A DNA stretch of 64,000 nucleotides from Leucocoprinus leucothites (Eukaryota > Basidiomycota > Agaricomycetes > Agaricales > Agaricaceae), in the NCBI GenBank assembly GCA_013368445.1, contig JAACJO010000027.1, positions 186,001-250,000 on the forward strand. Reading direction: 5' to 3'. Each line of letters begins with the position of its first letter. Positions within the stretch are counted from its first letter, which is position 1. The notes below the pieces were generated by a model. That model searched no databases. It worked only from the letters and a program-made list of their open reading frames with translations, and was not told where the DNA came from. Shown here piece after piece: positions 43,266 through 54,307 of the stretch. The translations under genes were made by a program, and so were the position numbers.

Positions 43266-44858
43266 CAGTGGCTCAAAAAACTGTCCCAATGTTTTCGCAT
43301 TTTGGACATATTTGCTAATACCAGGGCAGATATATGGCCTAGCATCATGAAAATATTCACACAGGTACCTTGACATATTGGCAGCATATATTCCCATGAT
43401 CACATGACCTTGTCCATCAATGAATTAGTAATGAATTATTAAAAATATCTACTCATTGGGACAGTTTTTTGACCCCCTGTCAGCCTCCCAGTATCTACCT
43501 TGTAACATGCCAGGGGAGCATCAGGGCAGGTGTGGGAGTGACAAACAAGATCATGTGACCTTGGTTGACATGTTGAGATGGCTACAACTGTCTTTCTTCC
43601 TGCCACTACATCATGAAAGCTATCTCCTCTACCTAATACTCCCAAGTTACTTCTCTTCTCAAAGATGGCTATTCCTTGTACCATATTGAACATAAAACTG
43701 GTCTAGGCAAGTCTACTGTTGGGAGGATCACTAAAGAAGTTGATGGGGACAAGGAAAACAACAAGGGAGGACGTCCTTCCAAGCTTTCTCCTCATAATAA
43801 AAAAGCAATAATTCACCAAATAACCTCTGGAAAGCTAGATAATGCTGTCCAGGCTACAAATTTCATTAACTCTACTCGGTCTGACCCTGTCACACCCCAA
43901 ACTGTCAGAAATACCCTTCAGGATAATGGATTTTGCTCTGTAACCAAGATCAAATGACCTCTACTCAAAAAGTAACATTGTGAGGAATGCCTTGACTCTG
44001 CACATGAACATAGGAATTGGACAGTGGAGGACTGGAAGAGGGTGTTGTGGACAGATGAAACAAAGATCAACAGGATTGGGTCAGATGGAAAGGTGTATAC
44101 CTGGAAGGAGAGGGGGGAACCACTGTCAGATAGGACCACTCTCTCTACTGTCAAACATGGAGGAGGTGGTAACATGATGGTGTGGGGGTGTATGGGGTGG
44201 AATGGGGTAGGAAAGCTGATTGAGGTTCAAGAGAATATGGATGCAGTGAAATACTGCGAGATTTTGGACAATGGGGTGGTGGAAAGCTTTGAAAAGTTGG
44301 AGATGGAGGAGGAGGAGAGGATATTCCAGTAGGATAATGACCCAAAACACACCTCAAAACTGGGACAACAATGGTTTGTGGACAACAACATTCAAGCTCT
44401 ATCATGCCCTGCACAATCCCCTGACCTAAATCCCATTGAACACCTCTGGACCTATCTGAAGGACCAGCTGAAGGCATATGAAAGACCACCCAAGGGAGTA
44501 TTTGAATTGTGGGAGAGGCTAGTAGAGGAGTGGAATAAGAATCCAGCAGAAAGGTGCCAAAGGCTGATAGAAACCATGCCCAGAAGGATTGAGGCAGTTG
44601 TCAGGGCAAGAGGAGGTCATACAAAGTATTGAGTAGGTAGATAACAGAGGGTCAAAAAACTGTCCCAATGAGTAGATATTTTCGATAATTCATTAATAAT
44701 TCATTGATGGACAAGGTCATGTGATCATGGGAATATATGCTGCCAATATGTCAAGGTACCTGTGTGAATATTTTCGGGATGCTAGGCCATATATCTGCCC
44801 TGGTATTAGCAAATATGTCCAAAATGCGAAAACATTGGGACAGTTTTTTGAGCCACTG
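43266..44858 (+). mobile_element. Tc1-like DNA transposon copy A, 1593 bp
   Basis: Bounded by TA on both sides (43264-43265 and 44859-44860) and by ~210-bp terminal inverted repeats (43266-43475 and 44649-44858) that start cagtggctcaaaaaactgtc. Within each repeat the inner end carries the same 19-base motif tcaaaaaactgtcccaatg in the opposite direction. It encodes one transposase with several stops. Copy B (50245-51835) is two bases shorter. Confidence 0.95.
43613..44632 (+). pseudogene. Tc1-like DD34E transposase, copy A, broken
   Basis: Starts MKAISST; the next codon is TAA (CAA in copy B). A helix-turn-helix region (YSLYHIEHKTGLGKSTVGRI) and a GRPSKLS hook lead to the second helix-turn-helix, then TGA and TAA stops at about 43956-43980, where copy B has TGA twice, fitting Arg CGA codons lost in both. 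The catalytic domain has LWTDETKINRI (first Asp), a TAG at 44330 directly before DNDPKHTS (second Asp), and QSPDLNPIEHLW (Glu), with 34 residues between the last Asp and Glu. Four stops make it non-functional. Confidence 0.9.
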
Positions 44859-44860
44859 TA

Positions 44861-46193
44861 CGTACCTGACGTCAACAATCTTTGACTCAGAGTTCTACAA
44901 TACAAACATGATCATGTCCTTTCTAGCCATTTCAGTCAGAACAAGACCCTCGAACTCATCCGACATGAGTACACCTGGCCTGATATCCAATCTCAGGTCA
45001 AGGCTTTCTGTAAATCCCATGTTACCTGTATGCAATCCAAGTCTTAGCACCATAAGTTGTATGGTAACCTCAAGCAACTCCCCATTCCTGAACGCCCTTG
45101 GAATTCGATTTCAATGGACTTCATCAAGAAACTCCCTTCATCCTCTGGCTTTGACACTGTCCTCGTTATCATCGACCAACTCTCAAAACAGGCTGTATTC
45201 ATTCCAACTCATGACACTATCATGTCTGCAGAACTAGCACAGTTATTCGTCATTCATGTATTCTCTAAGCATGGTGTTCCTTCTCATGTCACTTCCAATC
45301 ACAGTTCAGAGTTTGTCTCACACTTCTTCTGTTCCCTTGGCACAGCTCTGGACATGCACCTTCACTTTACATCCAGTTATCATCCTGAAGGTGACGGACA
45401 GATGGAACAAACTAACCAAATGCTAGAGCAGTACCTCTGCATTTACTGCAACTATCAGCAGAACAACTGGTCTGAACTCCTCCCACTTGCAGAATTCACA
45501 TAGAACAATGCGCCCAGTGCTACCACCAGAATTTCACCCTTCTTCACCAACAAGGGTTATCACCCAAACATTACAGTCCATCCTGAATGCAATATCACAT
45601 CGGCTCACACACACGACTTCACAGTTGACCTTGATGAATTACACACTACTCTCAAAGCTGAGATAGCCACTGCTCAAGAGTGCTACCAACGATCCGCTGA
45701 TGCATGTCGGTTACCAGCCCCGGAGTTCAAAGTCAGCCAGAAAGTTTTCATGAAAGCTCAATTCTTCCGCACTACCCATCCATCCAAAAAGCTTTCTGAA
45801 AAATATCTCGGTCCATACAAAATTATCACTCAACCTAGCTCTCACTTGTTCACCCTTCGCCTTCCAGATTCCATGCATGCTGTTCATCCTGTCTTCCATG
45901 TTTCAATGCTTGAGCTGACCACACCCAATCCATTTTCCAACCGCACAGAACCGGCTCCTGCTCCCATTGTCATTGATGGTGAGGCAGAGTACAAGATCAC
46001 CCGCATTGTAGACTCGAAGATCGATCAACATTGCACATGCAAACTTCTTTACAAGGTCATCTGGTTGGGATATGAAGATACTGATGAAGAATCTTTGTGG
46101 TTACCTGCTACCAAACTTACACATGCAGCTGAACTTCTTTTTGATTTTCATTCTGCTTATCTGGACAAGCCTGGCCCACTTCCTTTATCCTAG
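44861..46193 (+). pseudogene. pol: Gypsy C integrase and chromodomain (3' part of pol)
   Basis: Starts abruptly at the copy A boundary in a piece resembling the integrase zinc domain (KTLELIRHEYTWPDIQSQVK), then a near-continuous frame 45057-45503 with SMDFIKKLPSSSGFDTVLVI (first Asp), HGVPSHVTSNHSSEFVS (second Asp position reads N-H) and YHPEGDGQMEQTNQMLEQYL (Glu). After a TAG the frame continues 45750-46193 with the integrase C-terminal domain (KYLGPYKIITQPSSHLFTLR) and a chromodomain (YKVIWLGYEDTDEESLWLPA). Protease and reverse transcriptase are missing. The catalytic SDR to SNH change and the stops indicate a dead copy. Confidence 0.85.
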
Positions 46194-46492
46194 ACTTTAT
46201 CTCGGCTATGTATTTTCTTTACTGTTTCATGATATTGGCTCACTTGTTCTTTTGGACTTAGACAATTTTTCATACTTTCTTACTTACCATTTTGTTTTCA
46301 CTTATGCCCAATAGCCTCGTCTCCCTCTCATCCTTTTTCTTACTTCGGATTTCTCCTCACACCTTGTCCCAAGAAAAATACCATGAAAATTGCAAAGAAG
46401 TCCCAAAAAAAGTATGGGATATACATGATGCGATAAATAGACAGAAATCACAATGAGCATGCAAGCCGATTGGAAGGACCAGAGGAAACAAC

Positions 46493-47750
46493 CTACTTAC
46501 TACCACTCTCATCCTTGTTCTCTCCCTCATTCTCCTCCTCTCCATCCTCTCCCTCATTCCCAGACCCAGCATCCAACATCTCTGGCACGGTCTTCTTCTT
46601 AGCAGCCAACCTGGCATCCAACTCCGCCTGTGCCTTCTCATGTGCCTCATTGTCCATCACCTTGTCATCAAGGACAAGCTGGTCATAGAACTCTTTAAAG
46701 TCCTTGGCCAACCTGTCCACGACCTTTGTCTGGGACCAGATACTTGACACCATTGCCAAGTGCTGAGTTCCCAACTTGGCCTGGATCCCCTTCAGCTCCT
46801 TGAGAATGGCCAATTGAACAGTGCAGGTCTTCCTCTGCTTGATGATGAGCTCGTACATTTGCTCATGAGGCTGTTTGTCAGCCTCTGTCGGAACTGCACA
46901 CTTCTGCTTTGAAGGATGGCACAGCTCACACATGTACTTGCCCCTGTGGATGTTGTCAGTTGCTCAGCCAAGTCCAGAAATCGGGAGTCACTCACACATC
47001 ACTTTGCTCAGTGCAATTCTTGCCCAAATGCAAGCACTGCCCGCACTCATTATCTCCACCCATCTTTATCTTTCCTCCCTTGGTGTCGTAGTTTCTGCAT
47101 TTTTGTAGGGTGGTGGTTTCGTCTCTTCCATCCCCAGCCAAACTGGAGCCGGGTGTCCACAGTGGGTTGTCATCTTGATCATCCAACTCTGTGAGTTGGT
47201 ACTTGGAGGGGCCAGCGGCTGCACTCCATTGAATTAGCCTGGCTGTCTCAGCTGGCCTGCTTATCAGTTTTGCACGAGGTTTTCGAACCCCGTTTCCTGC
47301 CTTCACATTCTCCGTCATTTTCTTCTTCTTCACAAGACTCTCCACTATCTCCACTTCCACCTCCATCGCTGCTCTCTTCCCTTTCCCCTTCTCTTTCTCC
47401 TGTCTTTCCTTTTCCTTCTTTTCAGCCTCTAACTGAATCTGCTCTGCAAGCTCGGCCTCCTCCTTCTCCCTTTGCAGCCGTGCAGTGTCTTTGGCCTCTT
47501 TCCTCTTCCTCTCTGTCTCTTCTGCCTCTTGACGCTTCTTCTTGACCATTTTCTTCCTCAACTCTTCCTTCCTCAGCTGCCACTCTTCCTCTGCTTATTT
47601 CTTTTTTGCAGCTTCCTCAGCCTCCCTCTGTTTGCAATCCTCCTCTTCAGCCACTTGATGAGTGTCCTCTTCCTCCATCTTGTGAAGTTCCTCCTCAAGG
47701 TCAGTGTCAGATATTGGGTCAGAACCTTGGGTGGTGGAAGTAGGTGCCAT
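46493..47750 (-). pseudogene. Antisense coiled-coil/Cys-rich ORF in Gypsy C
   Basis: Antisense to Gypsy C, between its pol and 3' LTR. From ATG 47750 (MAPTSTTQGSDPISDTDLEE) a long Glu/Lys/Arg coiled coil runs about 130 residues with one TAA near 47598. Then comes a region ending in a Cys cluster (KCRNYDTKGGKIKMGGDNEC followed by GQCLHLGKNC); after a frame change MCELCHPSKQKCAVPTEAD continues and the protein ends in an acidic tail at 46493. The paired C-x2-C-x6-C pieces are reminiscent of fungal Zn-cluster DNA-binding domains but do not match the canonical Zn2Cys6 spacing. Role unknown; such a gene could be an accessory gene captured by the element. Confidence 0.6.
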
Positions 47751-47866
47751 GGTAGTATTAGAGGATTAAGTTGTGAGAAAGCTTAATTTTCTCCTCAGAG
47801 CGGAATTTATACAGAGTTTGAATTGGTTCCCACAATCAAGTCACGTGGCTTTGAGGGCTCAGCCCT

Positions 47867-47879
47867 AAGGGGGGAATAC
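47867..47879 (+). other. Gypsy C polypurine tract
   Basis: aaggggggaatac lies directly before the TGTCATGAG start of the LTR, on the same strand as the Gypsy C integrase. Confidence 0.6.
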
Positions 47880-48438
47880 TGTCATGAGCTGATCCTCAAT
47901 ACTGGCTCACAGTTCGGACTTGTTATATTTTCATGAACTCCTATCCATTTTCACATTTCGGTTACATTGGTTTTTATCAGTCTTTTGCCTTTGGACTTAT
48001 TCTAACATCTTTCATCTTATTAATTCATACCGCCTTATCAAAATTTTCTGACAACTGTTTAATAGTAAATTTTATATCTTCTAGCCTTGTAAAATTTGCG
48101 GACTCCACTTTGATTATTTCTCCATTTACTACTTTGCTTGTTTTCCTTATCCAATCCTATATTCTGCATCATATATAAGTAGCACGACTTTGTATTCGGA
48201 TTCCTCAGTCTGATAATCAACTTAGTGATACACTACTTTCCTCTACTCTCTGTTCGTCCTCTGCTCTCTTATCTTGTCTGAAATCCTGGTCAAGCATCAG
48301 TAGACGGCACAACACAGAAGTTGAGGCCATGACCTGCTCCTGTGTTTGACGACCTGCTCCTGCCATAACCTCTGTCCCACCTCTGTCCATCCAGTCCCAG
48401 ATGTCGGCTCCCCACCCATAGTGTTTGCGCACTTAACA
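47880..48438 (+). repeat. Gypsy C 3' LTR
   Basis: About 559 bp from TGTCATGAG to TTAACA. It aligns with the solo LTR at 1366-1971 in the opposite direction, including gattatcagactgaggaat-type and cacctgctcctgtgtt-type blocks. The right boundary is inferred from that solo LTR, whose ends are fixed by its GAGGT duplication. The 5' partner is not in the window. Confidence 0.7.
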
Positions 48439-49040
48439 ATAGTCATGGCTGTAGGATGATGTGGTTGTGGTGGCTGCAGAATATACAGTGGTGGTGGTAA
48501 TGATGATGATGAAGATGTTGGCTGCCACAAATGGCTATGCATCATGGTTTCTGGTTGGGCTGCTGTAATGGGCTGATTCATCATGAATCTCTGGGTTTCG
48601 GAGAATGGGGGTGTTGTTACATTCGTTGGTGAGGACTGTCTGGTTGATGTAGCACCTATGTCCATTAAAGTTTCTTTTGTACAATCAATAAACAGTAATG
48701 CTGTCTTACTCTGTCCCTCATTTGGTGTTGATCCTCCTGACCAAGTGTGGTTCTCCATATGATTGAGGAGGTTGTTTATGATGAGGACATTTCCTGGGTC
48801 ATGTTCATTGAATGAGTTAATGATCTCTGTGTCCAGTCCTAATTCTTCTAGTTGTTGTCTGGTCTGTGCAATCATCTGTTGTGCAAGCAATGCTTCTGTG
48901 TATGATACTGCTCTGTGACCATAGCCACTAGATCTTGGTGGGAGTCCCCTCCCCCTCCAGGACCTTGAAGATCCATATGGTCCTGTTTGCTGATGATAGC
49001 CTCGGCTTCATAGAAAAGGCTTGTCAGAATGATGAAATCT
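48439..49040 (-). pseudogene. Tail of Gypsy B after the chromodomain, unknown ORF
   Basis: The minus-strand frame from 48890 (LAQQMIAQTRQQLEELGLDT) runs about 150 residues through Gln/Pro/Ser-rich text before it enters the Gypsy C LTR, where its last ~45 residues are LTR sequence and not original. Upstream decayed frames reach to the chromodomain near 49.2 kb. It sits downstream of Gypsy B pol on the same strand and may be the C-terminal extension of that polyprotein or a post-pol ORF. Confidence 0.35.
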
Positions 49041-50156
49041 GTCCATGTGAGTGGTGAATTGGTCTGTTAATCTGGGTGGGTGTAGTCAATATCTCAGAGT
49101 AATGCTGGGTATTTGAATTTACAATGTACTTCCTCTGTTCCTTTTATATGGGAGCTGTTTGATCTGCTTTACGCCCTGGAGCTCAAGGTATCAGTCTAGT
49201 GCCTCTAAGTATTTGCATGTTGATGCTGTTTCCCATGTGATGTCTCTGATTGTCCATTAGACCTGAAATTCAGTATGTCCTTGCTCTTTTCTGTGTCCTA
49301 TGATCTCCTCTACTAACCTTCTTGGTTGTCATTTGCACCAAAATCATATGGTTCTGGATGTTTGTGGCTGGGGAACAAGTGGTCTTGGTTCGCATGATGT
49401 GGTTTGAGGAGAGAGACATGGAATTTCGGATGTATCCTGCATTCCATCAATGCAGTTGGTAATTCCAATGTGTAGTTAGATGAATCGGGGTTTGTGGTTC
49501 AAACCCTGTATAAACCAATGTATTTTGGGCAGAGCTTCCTTGTTCTATTGCTTGGCAAGTTCAAATTTTTTCTCAATAAATATACTAAGTCTCCTTCATT
49601 AATAATGGGTTCTGGTCCTTGTTTCTTGTTTGCTTGTTTAGTCTGGAACATGTGTTTTCCAATTATGGCATCATGTGCGGCTGCTAGGTTGTTTAATGCA
49701 TCCTCTGCAAATTCTTTGATCCCTTTTGGTAACTTTAGATTATGTCCAATGTGGTTTAACATGTGGGGCATGTATCCCATGTTCAATTCAAAAGGTGCAT
49801 ATTTTGTTGTCTCAGATATGCTTGCATAATAGTGAATTCTACCATTGGTAGTTTGTCAGTCCAATTTTTCTGATCATGGCCAATTGCTGTTCATAGTATT
49901 TGGCCTATACTTCAGTTGGCACATTCAGTTTGTCTGTCAGTTTGTGGGTGGAAGGAAGTGGACATTCTGAGTTGTGTGCCTAATAATCTGTGAAGGTGTC
50001 CCCACTATTGAGATGTGAATTTGGGGTCTCTGTCGCTGACTATAGATTTTGGTAGTCCATGTATTCTTACTATTTCTTTTAGGTATATCCATGATAATTC
50101 TTTAGCTGTTGTTGCTGTGGTAATAGGTATCAGATGTGCCATATTTGTTGTGAAGC
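49041..50156 (-). pseudogene. pol: Gypsy B integrase (core end, C-terminal domain, chromodomain)
   Basis: Read on the minus strand from 50156: NMAHLIPITT, HGLPKSIVS-like text, then IGQILRTA-like text with many stops, and the open frame 49786-49499 (MGYMPHMLNHIGHNLKLPKG, then a chromovirus GPY-type end KNLNLPSNRTRKLCPKYIG). Decayed frames further on give EFQVWWTIRDITWE, matching the core of a chromodomain. This continues the integrase whose N-terminal part is at 53089-53407; the ~1.3-kb insertion plus Tc1 copy B lies between. Confidence 0.7.
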
Positions 50157-50244
50157 TGGAACCGAAAATAAACAAGAAATACTAATATTTTTGCGATTTC
50201 ACACTTAGTATTATAAAAGAATAATGCTATACCTAAGAGCTCTA

Positions 50245-51835
50245 CAGTGGCTCAAAAAACTGTCCCAATGTTTTCGCATTTTGGACATATTTGCTAATAC
50301 CAGGGCAGATATATGGCCTAGCATCCCGAAAATATTCACACAGGTACCTTGACATATTGGCAGCATATATTCCCATGATCACATGACCTTGTCCATCAAT
50401 GAATTATTAATGAATTATCGAAAATATCTACTCATTGGGACAGTTTTTTGACCCTCTGTTATCTACCTACTCAATACTTTGTATGACCTCCTCTTGCCCT
50501 GATAACTGCCTCAATCCTTCTGGGCATGCTTTCTATCAGCCTTTGGCACCTTTCTGCTGGAATCTTATTCCACTCCTCTACTAGCCTCTCCCACAATTCA
50601 AATACTCCCTTAGGTGGTCTTTCATATGCCTTCAGCTGGTCCTTCAGGTAGGTCCAGAGATGTTCAATGGGATTTAGGTCAGGGGATTGTGCAGGCCATG
50701 ATAGAACTTGAATGTTGTTATCCACAAACCATTGTTGTCCCAGTTGAGGTGTGTTTTGGGTCATTATCCTGCTGGAATATCCTCTCCTCCTCCTCCATCT
50801 CCAACTTTTCAAAGCTTTCCACCACCCCATTGTCCAAAATCTCGCAGTATTTCACTACATCCATATTCCCTTGAACCTCAATCAGCTTTCCTACCCCATT
50901 CCACCCCATACACCCCCACACCATCATGTTACTACCTCCTCCATGTTTGACAGTAGGGAGAGTCATCCTATCTGACAGTGGTTCCCCCCTCTCCTTCCAG
51001 GTATACACCTTTCCATCTGACCCAATCCTGTTGATCTTTGTTTCATCTGTCCACAACACCCTCTTCCAGTCCTCCACTGTCCAATTCCTATGTTCATGTG
51101 CAAAGTCAAGGCATTCCTCACAATGTCACTTTTTGAGTAGAGGTCATTTGATCTTGGTTACAGAGCAAAATCCATTATCCTGAAGGGTATTTATGACAGT
51201 TTGGGGTGTTACAGGGTCAGACAGAGTAGAGTTAATGAAATTTGTAGCCTGGACAGCATTATCTAGCTTTCCAGAGGTTATTTGGTGAATTATTGCTTTT
51301 TTATCATGAGGAGAAAGCTTGGAAGGATGTCCTCCCTTGTTGTTTTCCTTGTCCCCATCAACTTTTTTCTTGATCCTCCCAACAGTAGACTTGCCTAGAC
51401 CAGTTTTATGTTCAATATGGCACAAGGAATAGCCATCTTTGAGAAGAGAATTGACTTGGGAGTATTGGGTAGAGGAGATAGCTTTCATGATGTAGTGGTA
51501 GGAAGAAAGACAGTTGTAGCCATCTCAACATGTCAACCAAGGTCACATGATCTTGCTTACTACTCCCACACCTGCCCTGATGCTCCCCTGGCATGTTACA
51601 AGGTAGATACTGGGAGGCTGACAGGGGGTCAAAAAACTGTCCCAATGAGTAGATATTTTCGATAATTCATTAATAATTCATTGATGGACAAGGTCATGTG
51701 ATCATGGGAATATATGCTCCCAATATGTCAAGATACCTGTGTAAATATTTTCAGGATGATAGGCCATATATCTGCCCTGGTATTAGCAAATATGTCCAAA
51801 ATGCGAAAACATTGGGACAGTTTTTTGAGCCACTG
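50245..51835 (-). mobile_element. Tc1-like DNA transposon copy B, 1591 bp
   Basis: Flanked by TA at 50243-50244 and 51836-51837, with 210-bp inverted repeats (50245-50454 and 51626-51835) of the same sequence and inner inverted motif as copy A. It is in opposite orientation to copy A and shorter by two bases, which corresponds to a 2-base loss in the transposase. Confidence 0.95.
50471..51488 (-). pseudogene. Tc1-like DD34E transposase, copy B, broken
   Basis: The minus-strand frame from 51488 (MKAISSTQYSQVNSLLKDGY) runs 114 residues with helix-turn-helix and GHPSKLSPHDKK, then two TGA codons at about 51144 and 51123. The catalytic part from 51077 has LWTDETKINRI and an intact FQQDNDPKHTS, then loses frame by two missing bases just after it, and resumes as frame 50830-50471 with QSPDLNPIEHLW and the ending RARGGHTKY. 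Copy A lacks the deletion but has a stop at the QQD site, so the two copies are broken differently. Confidence 0.9.
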
Positions 51836-53088
51836 TATAGTGTGTTAGCAGTGTAGCTACAAAGCTACTTACTAAGAAGTAATATGGTCAACCAATACAG
51901 CAGGTGAGACTGGTAATCTAGTACAGCTGTCCACTGTTGTGAACCATTCCAGGGATTCAAACCCTTGACATCAGGACACCACATCACCAAATTACCACTT
52001 TAGGACTCGAGGAAAACCTCCATGCCAAGAACAATCTGAACAATCTAAAAAATAAGGACCAGGGTCTAGAACCAGATCAGAAGGACCAATGGACCAGTTA
52101 ACCTACAATGATCCATGTTTTCCACATATACAAGACAAGAACCTAGCTACCCTGCTGCTTAGCTATGTCATTTCTGCACTGCTCAGTCATCCAACTGTAC
52201 TGGCCAAGCAAACCAATGGTCACATTGACATGGCCGAGGTCCTCCGTTAAGGAAAATATCACAGCTGAAATGCTTATCCATGATTAAAAAAGGATTAATG
52301 AAAGAAACTTGCATGGTAGCTACTCCACTACCCATACAACAACCTAGTGATCGAATGGACCTACTGGTTGGCATCACATCGTAAAAGTATACCTGGCTGG
52401 ATCCAGGACTATTCAGTCATTTTCTATTAGTCAATTTCAAGTCATACCTATTTCTTTCTAGAATATTTCGTCTATTTTCGTATCTCTCAAATAATATAAA
52501 AAGGGCCCGACAGCATGTGGATATGCAAGGAATCCTATGCCTCTGTAGTGCTATAGGGTGTGCAGACCACAAACTAAGCATTTTTGAGTGAATAAGTGAT
52601 CAACCTTCTAAGAGAACTCTAACAGGAAAGACTTCTACTAGTTAATCTAAGAAATATTCTAAGATGTCTCAAGTTCAACCTAGTGTCACAGTGAAGTAGC
52701 TACCAAGCTAAGAAGGCTTGTAGTTAAGGCATATCGACCGCACCAGCACCAGTGTGTGACTGAGTGGGTGATTATAGACAAGGTCCAGTTGACCTTAGAG
52801 AGAAACAGAGACAGCCTCAGGATAAAAGATCTTAGTTATAGAAGTCAGCTAAGCATCGCAAACTGTGCACTTAGTCAGGATCCTAGTACAGTGTTCGAGA
52901 ATTTCACAAAGTAAATAAAAACAGCATTTAGTTTCATCACACATTTCACATTATTCAGCAGTAGCTACATAAATCCTCATCTATTTCCCATACTTCCCCT
53001 CAAATTCGTTTGAGGTTACATTCTAGCTACCTAGCTAGAACTCAACTTGATATATCCATACGTCAACAAGCCTCTACATCATTAATCA

Positions 53089-53407
53089 GCATATCAGGAC
53101 CCATAAGTAATTCAGTCCCTTAGATTCTGGGAATGGTCCAATGAAATCCATTCCAATAGATTCCTAAGGTTGGGTGGGTATTGGGAGGGTGTGTAGTTTC
53201 CCTGCTAGTTGAGTGTTTGGGACCTTCACTTGCTGGCATACTTCGCATGTTTTGCAGAATTCTCTGATGTCCTTGGCCATTTTTGGCCACCAGTACCAAT
53301 GTTGTATGTAGTTGCTGGTTTTGGTCTCACCAAAATGTCCCATAATTTGGTGTGCATCGCTGATGATTTTCATGATCAGCTTTTGGTCATTTGGTATACA
53401 TAGTACC
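53089..53407 (-). pseudogene. pol: Gypsy B integrase zinc domain and core start
   Basis: The minus strand reads VLCIPNDQKL (53406 down), then MKIISDAHQIMGHFGETKTS and WWPKMAKDIREFCKTCEVCQ: an HHCC integrase zinc domain with H-x3-H and C-x2-C. IGMDFIGPFPESKGLNYLW carries the first catalytic Asp. One TGA lies near 53166. The piece joins in frame to 61688 upstream once E3 is removed and to 50156 downstream once the unclassified insertion is removed. Confidence 0.85.
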
Positions 53408-54103
53408 TGTTATAAATGTTGACCCGATTGACACCCATTGTGACTTGATCATTCTAGACACCAACACAGCCACCCAGTCCAAAGCAGCCCTACTTGATTG
53501 GGAAGAATACATTGGGAAGTTTGGTATTGAAGAAGAAGGGTTTGACATTGATTGGGATGAGTACAATTGGACAGACATTATCACTAAGATCAGAAGGAAC
53601 AGTTTCACTGTTTGATAGGAATGGATTAACAAACTGATAAACAGACAATGATAGTTTTGTAGACATTGCATTTGGATTAGAACATTAGGATATCTAACTA
53701 TGATAGCTGTTACATCAGCAGACAGATTAGTATTTATCAGTATTGTAATAGTGATATTGGACTTGTAGTTGTAGTTTCATAGTTTAATACCATTTTGACT
53801 AGTTAGTATTTAAGGACCTTGTATTAGGAAGATTAAATGCAAGTTTAATCTTTCCTTTATTTCCCAGACTACTTGTGTTTACTTGCCCCGACTTGAATTC
53901 ACTTGTATTATTGTTGCTGTCTTGAACCTTGCACTACCTTAGACTTACCACAAGTCTTCTTGGCCTTCTCTTACTGGGCTTTCAAGAATACTCAAGCTCA
54001 TTAATTGAAGTAGGTTAAAGACCAGTTAGCCACTGTCTTATGTAACCCAATTATGTGTTGTGACATGTGACATTACTAGGTGCTCTGACTGTAAATCTTA
54101 ACA
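53408..54103 (+). repeat. E3 5' LTR
   Basis: 696 bp, TGTTATAA...TCTTAACA. TATA-like tatttaag at 53807-53814, and aagtttaatctt at 53841-53852, exactly complementary to the primer-binding site. Encodes the ORF4 C-terminal peptide in its first 208 bases (DWEEYIGKFGIEEEGFDIDW). Confidence 0.95.
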
Positions 54104-54105
54104 AT

Positions 54106-54117
54106 AAGATTAAACTT
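54106..54117 (+). other. E3 self-complementary primer-binding site
   Basis: aagattaaactt, two bases after the LTR, is a perfect 12-nt complement of LTR bases 53841-53852, which lie 27-34 bases after the TATA-like box. Same geometry as E1 and E2. Confidence 0.75.
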
Positions 54118-54307
54118 CCTACTGTGCCAATTCCAGTAGTATCCCACAACAAACCTGTCATGTTTGGTTCTCATTGCCTAGTTGCTGTGCCATCCAACAT
54201 CTCTTACAAGCTAGTATTGCTTTGTGCTACACTTGAAAAAATCCTTGGGCTAGTATTGCTTCATGCTACACCTGAGCAGAACACTGAATTGATCTATAAC
54301 TGGCAAG

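Larger units (their letters stand above)
50157..53088. mobile_element. Unclassified non-coding insertion (~1.34 kb) carrying Tc1 copy B
   Basis: This stretch interrupts Gypsy B integrase between WVLIC (53113-53099) and FTTNMAHLIP (50155-50126). Minus the Tc1 copy it is about 1.34 kb and has no long frame. On the plus strand it starts tggaacc and ends taatca, i.e. TG...CA as in an LTR, and it contains a TATA box with GC-rich start (ataatataaaaagggccc, about 52490-52507). I found no clear target duplication; only agc is shared. It may be a long solo LTR, but the boundaries are approximate. Confidence 0.45.

Noticed and set aside
44869..44879. Gypsy C and Gypsy B as one element
   Set aside because: They lie on opposite strands, have different integrase sequences, and Gypsy C ends in its own polypurine tract and LTR at 47.88 kb.
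47270..47786. Plus-strand Pro/Ser/Leu-rich ORFs over the antisense coiled-coil gene
   Set aside because: They are the complement of Glu/Lys-rich codons (CTC, CTT, TCC) and have no domain.
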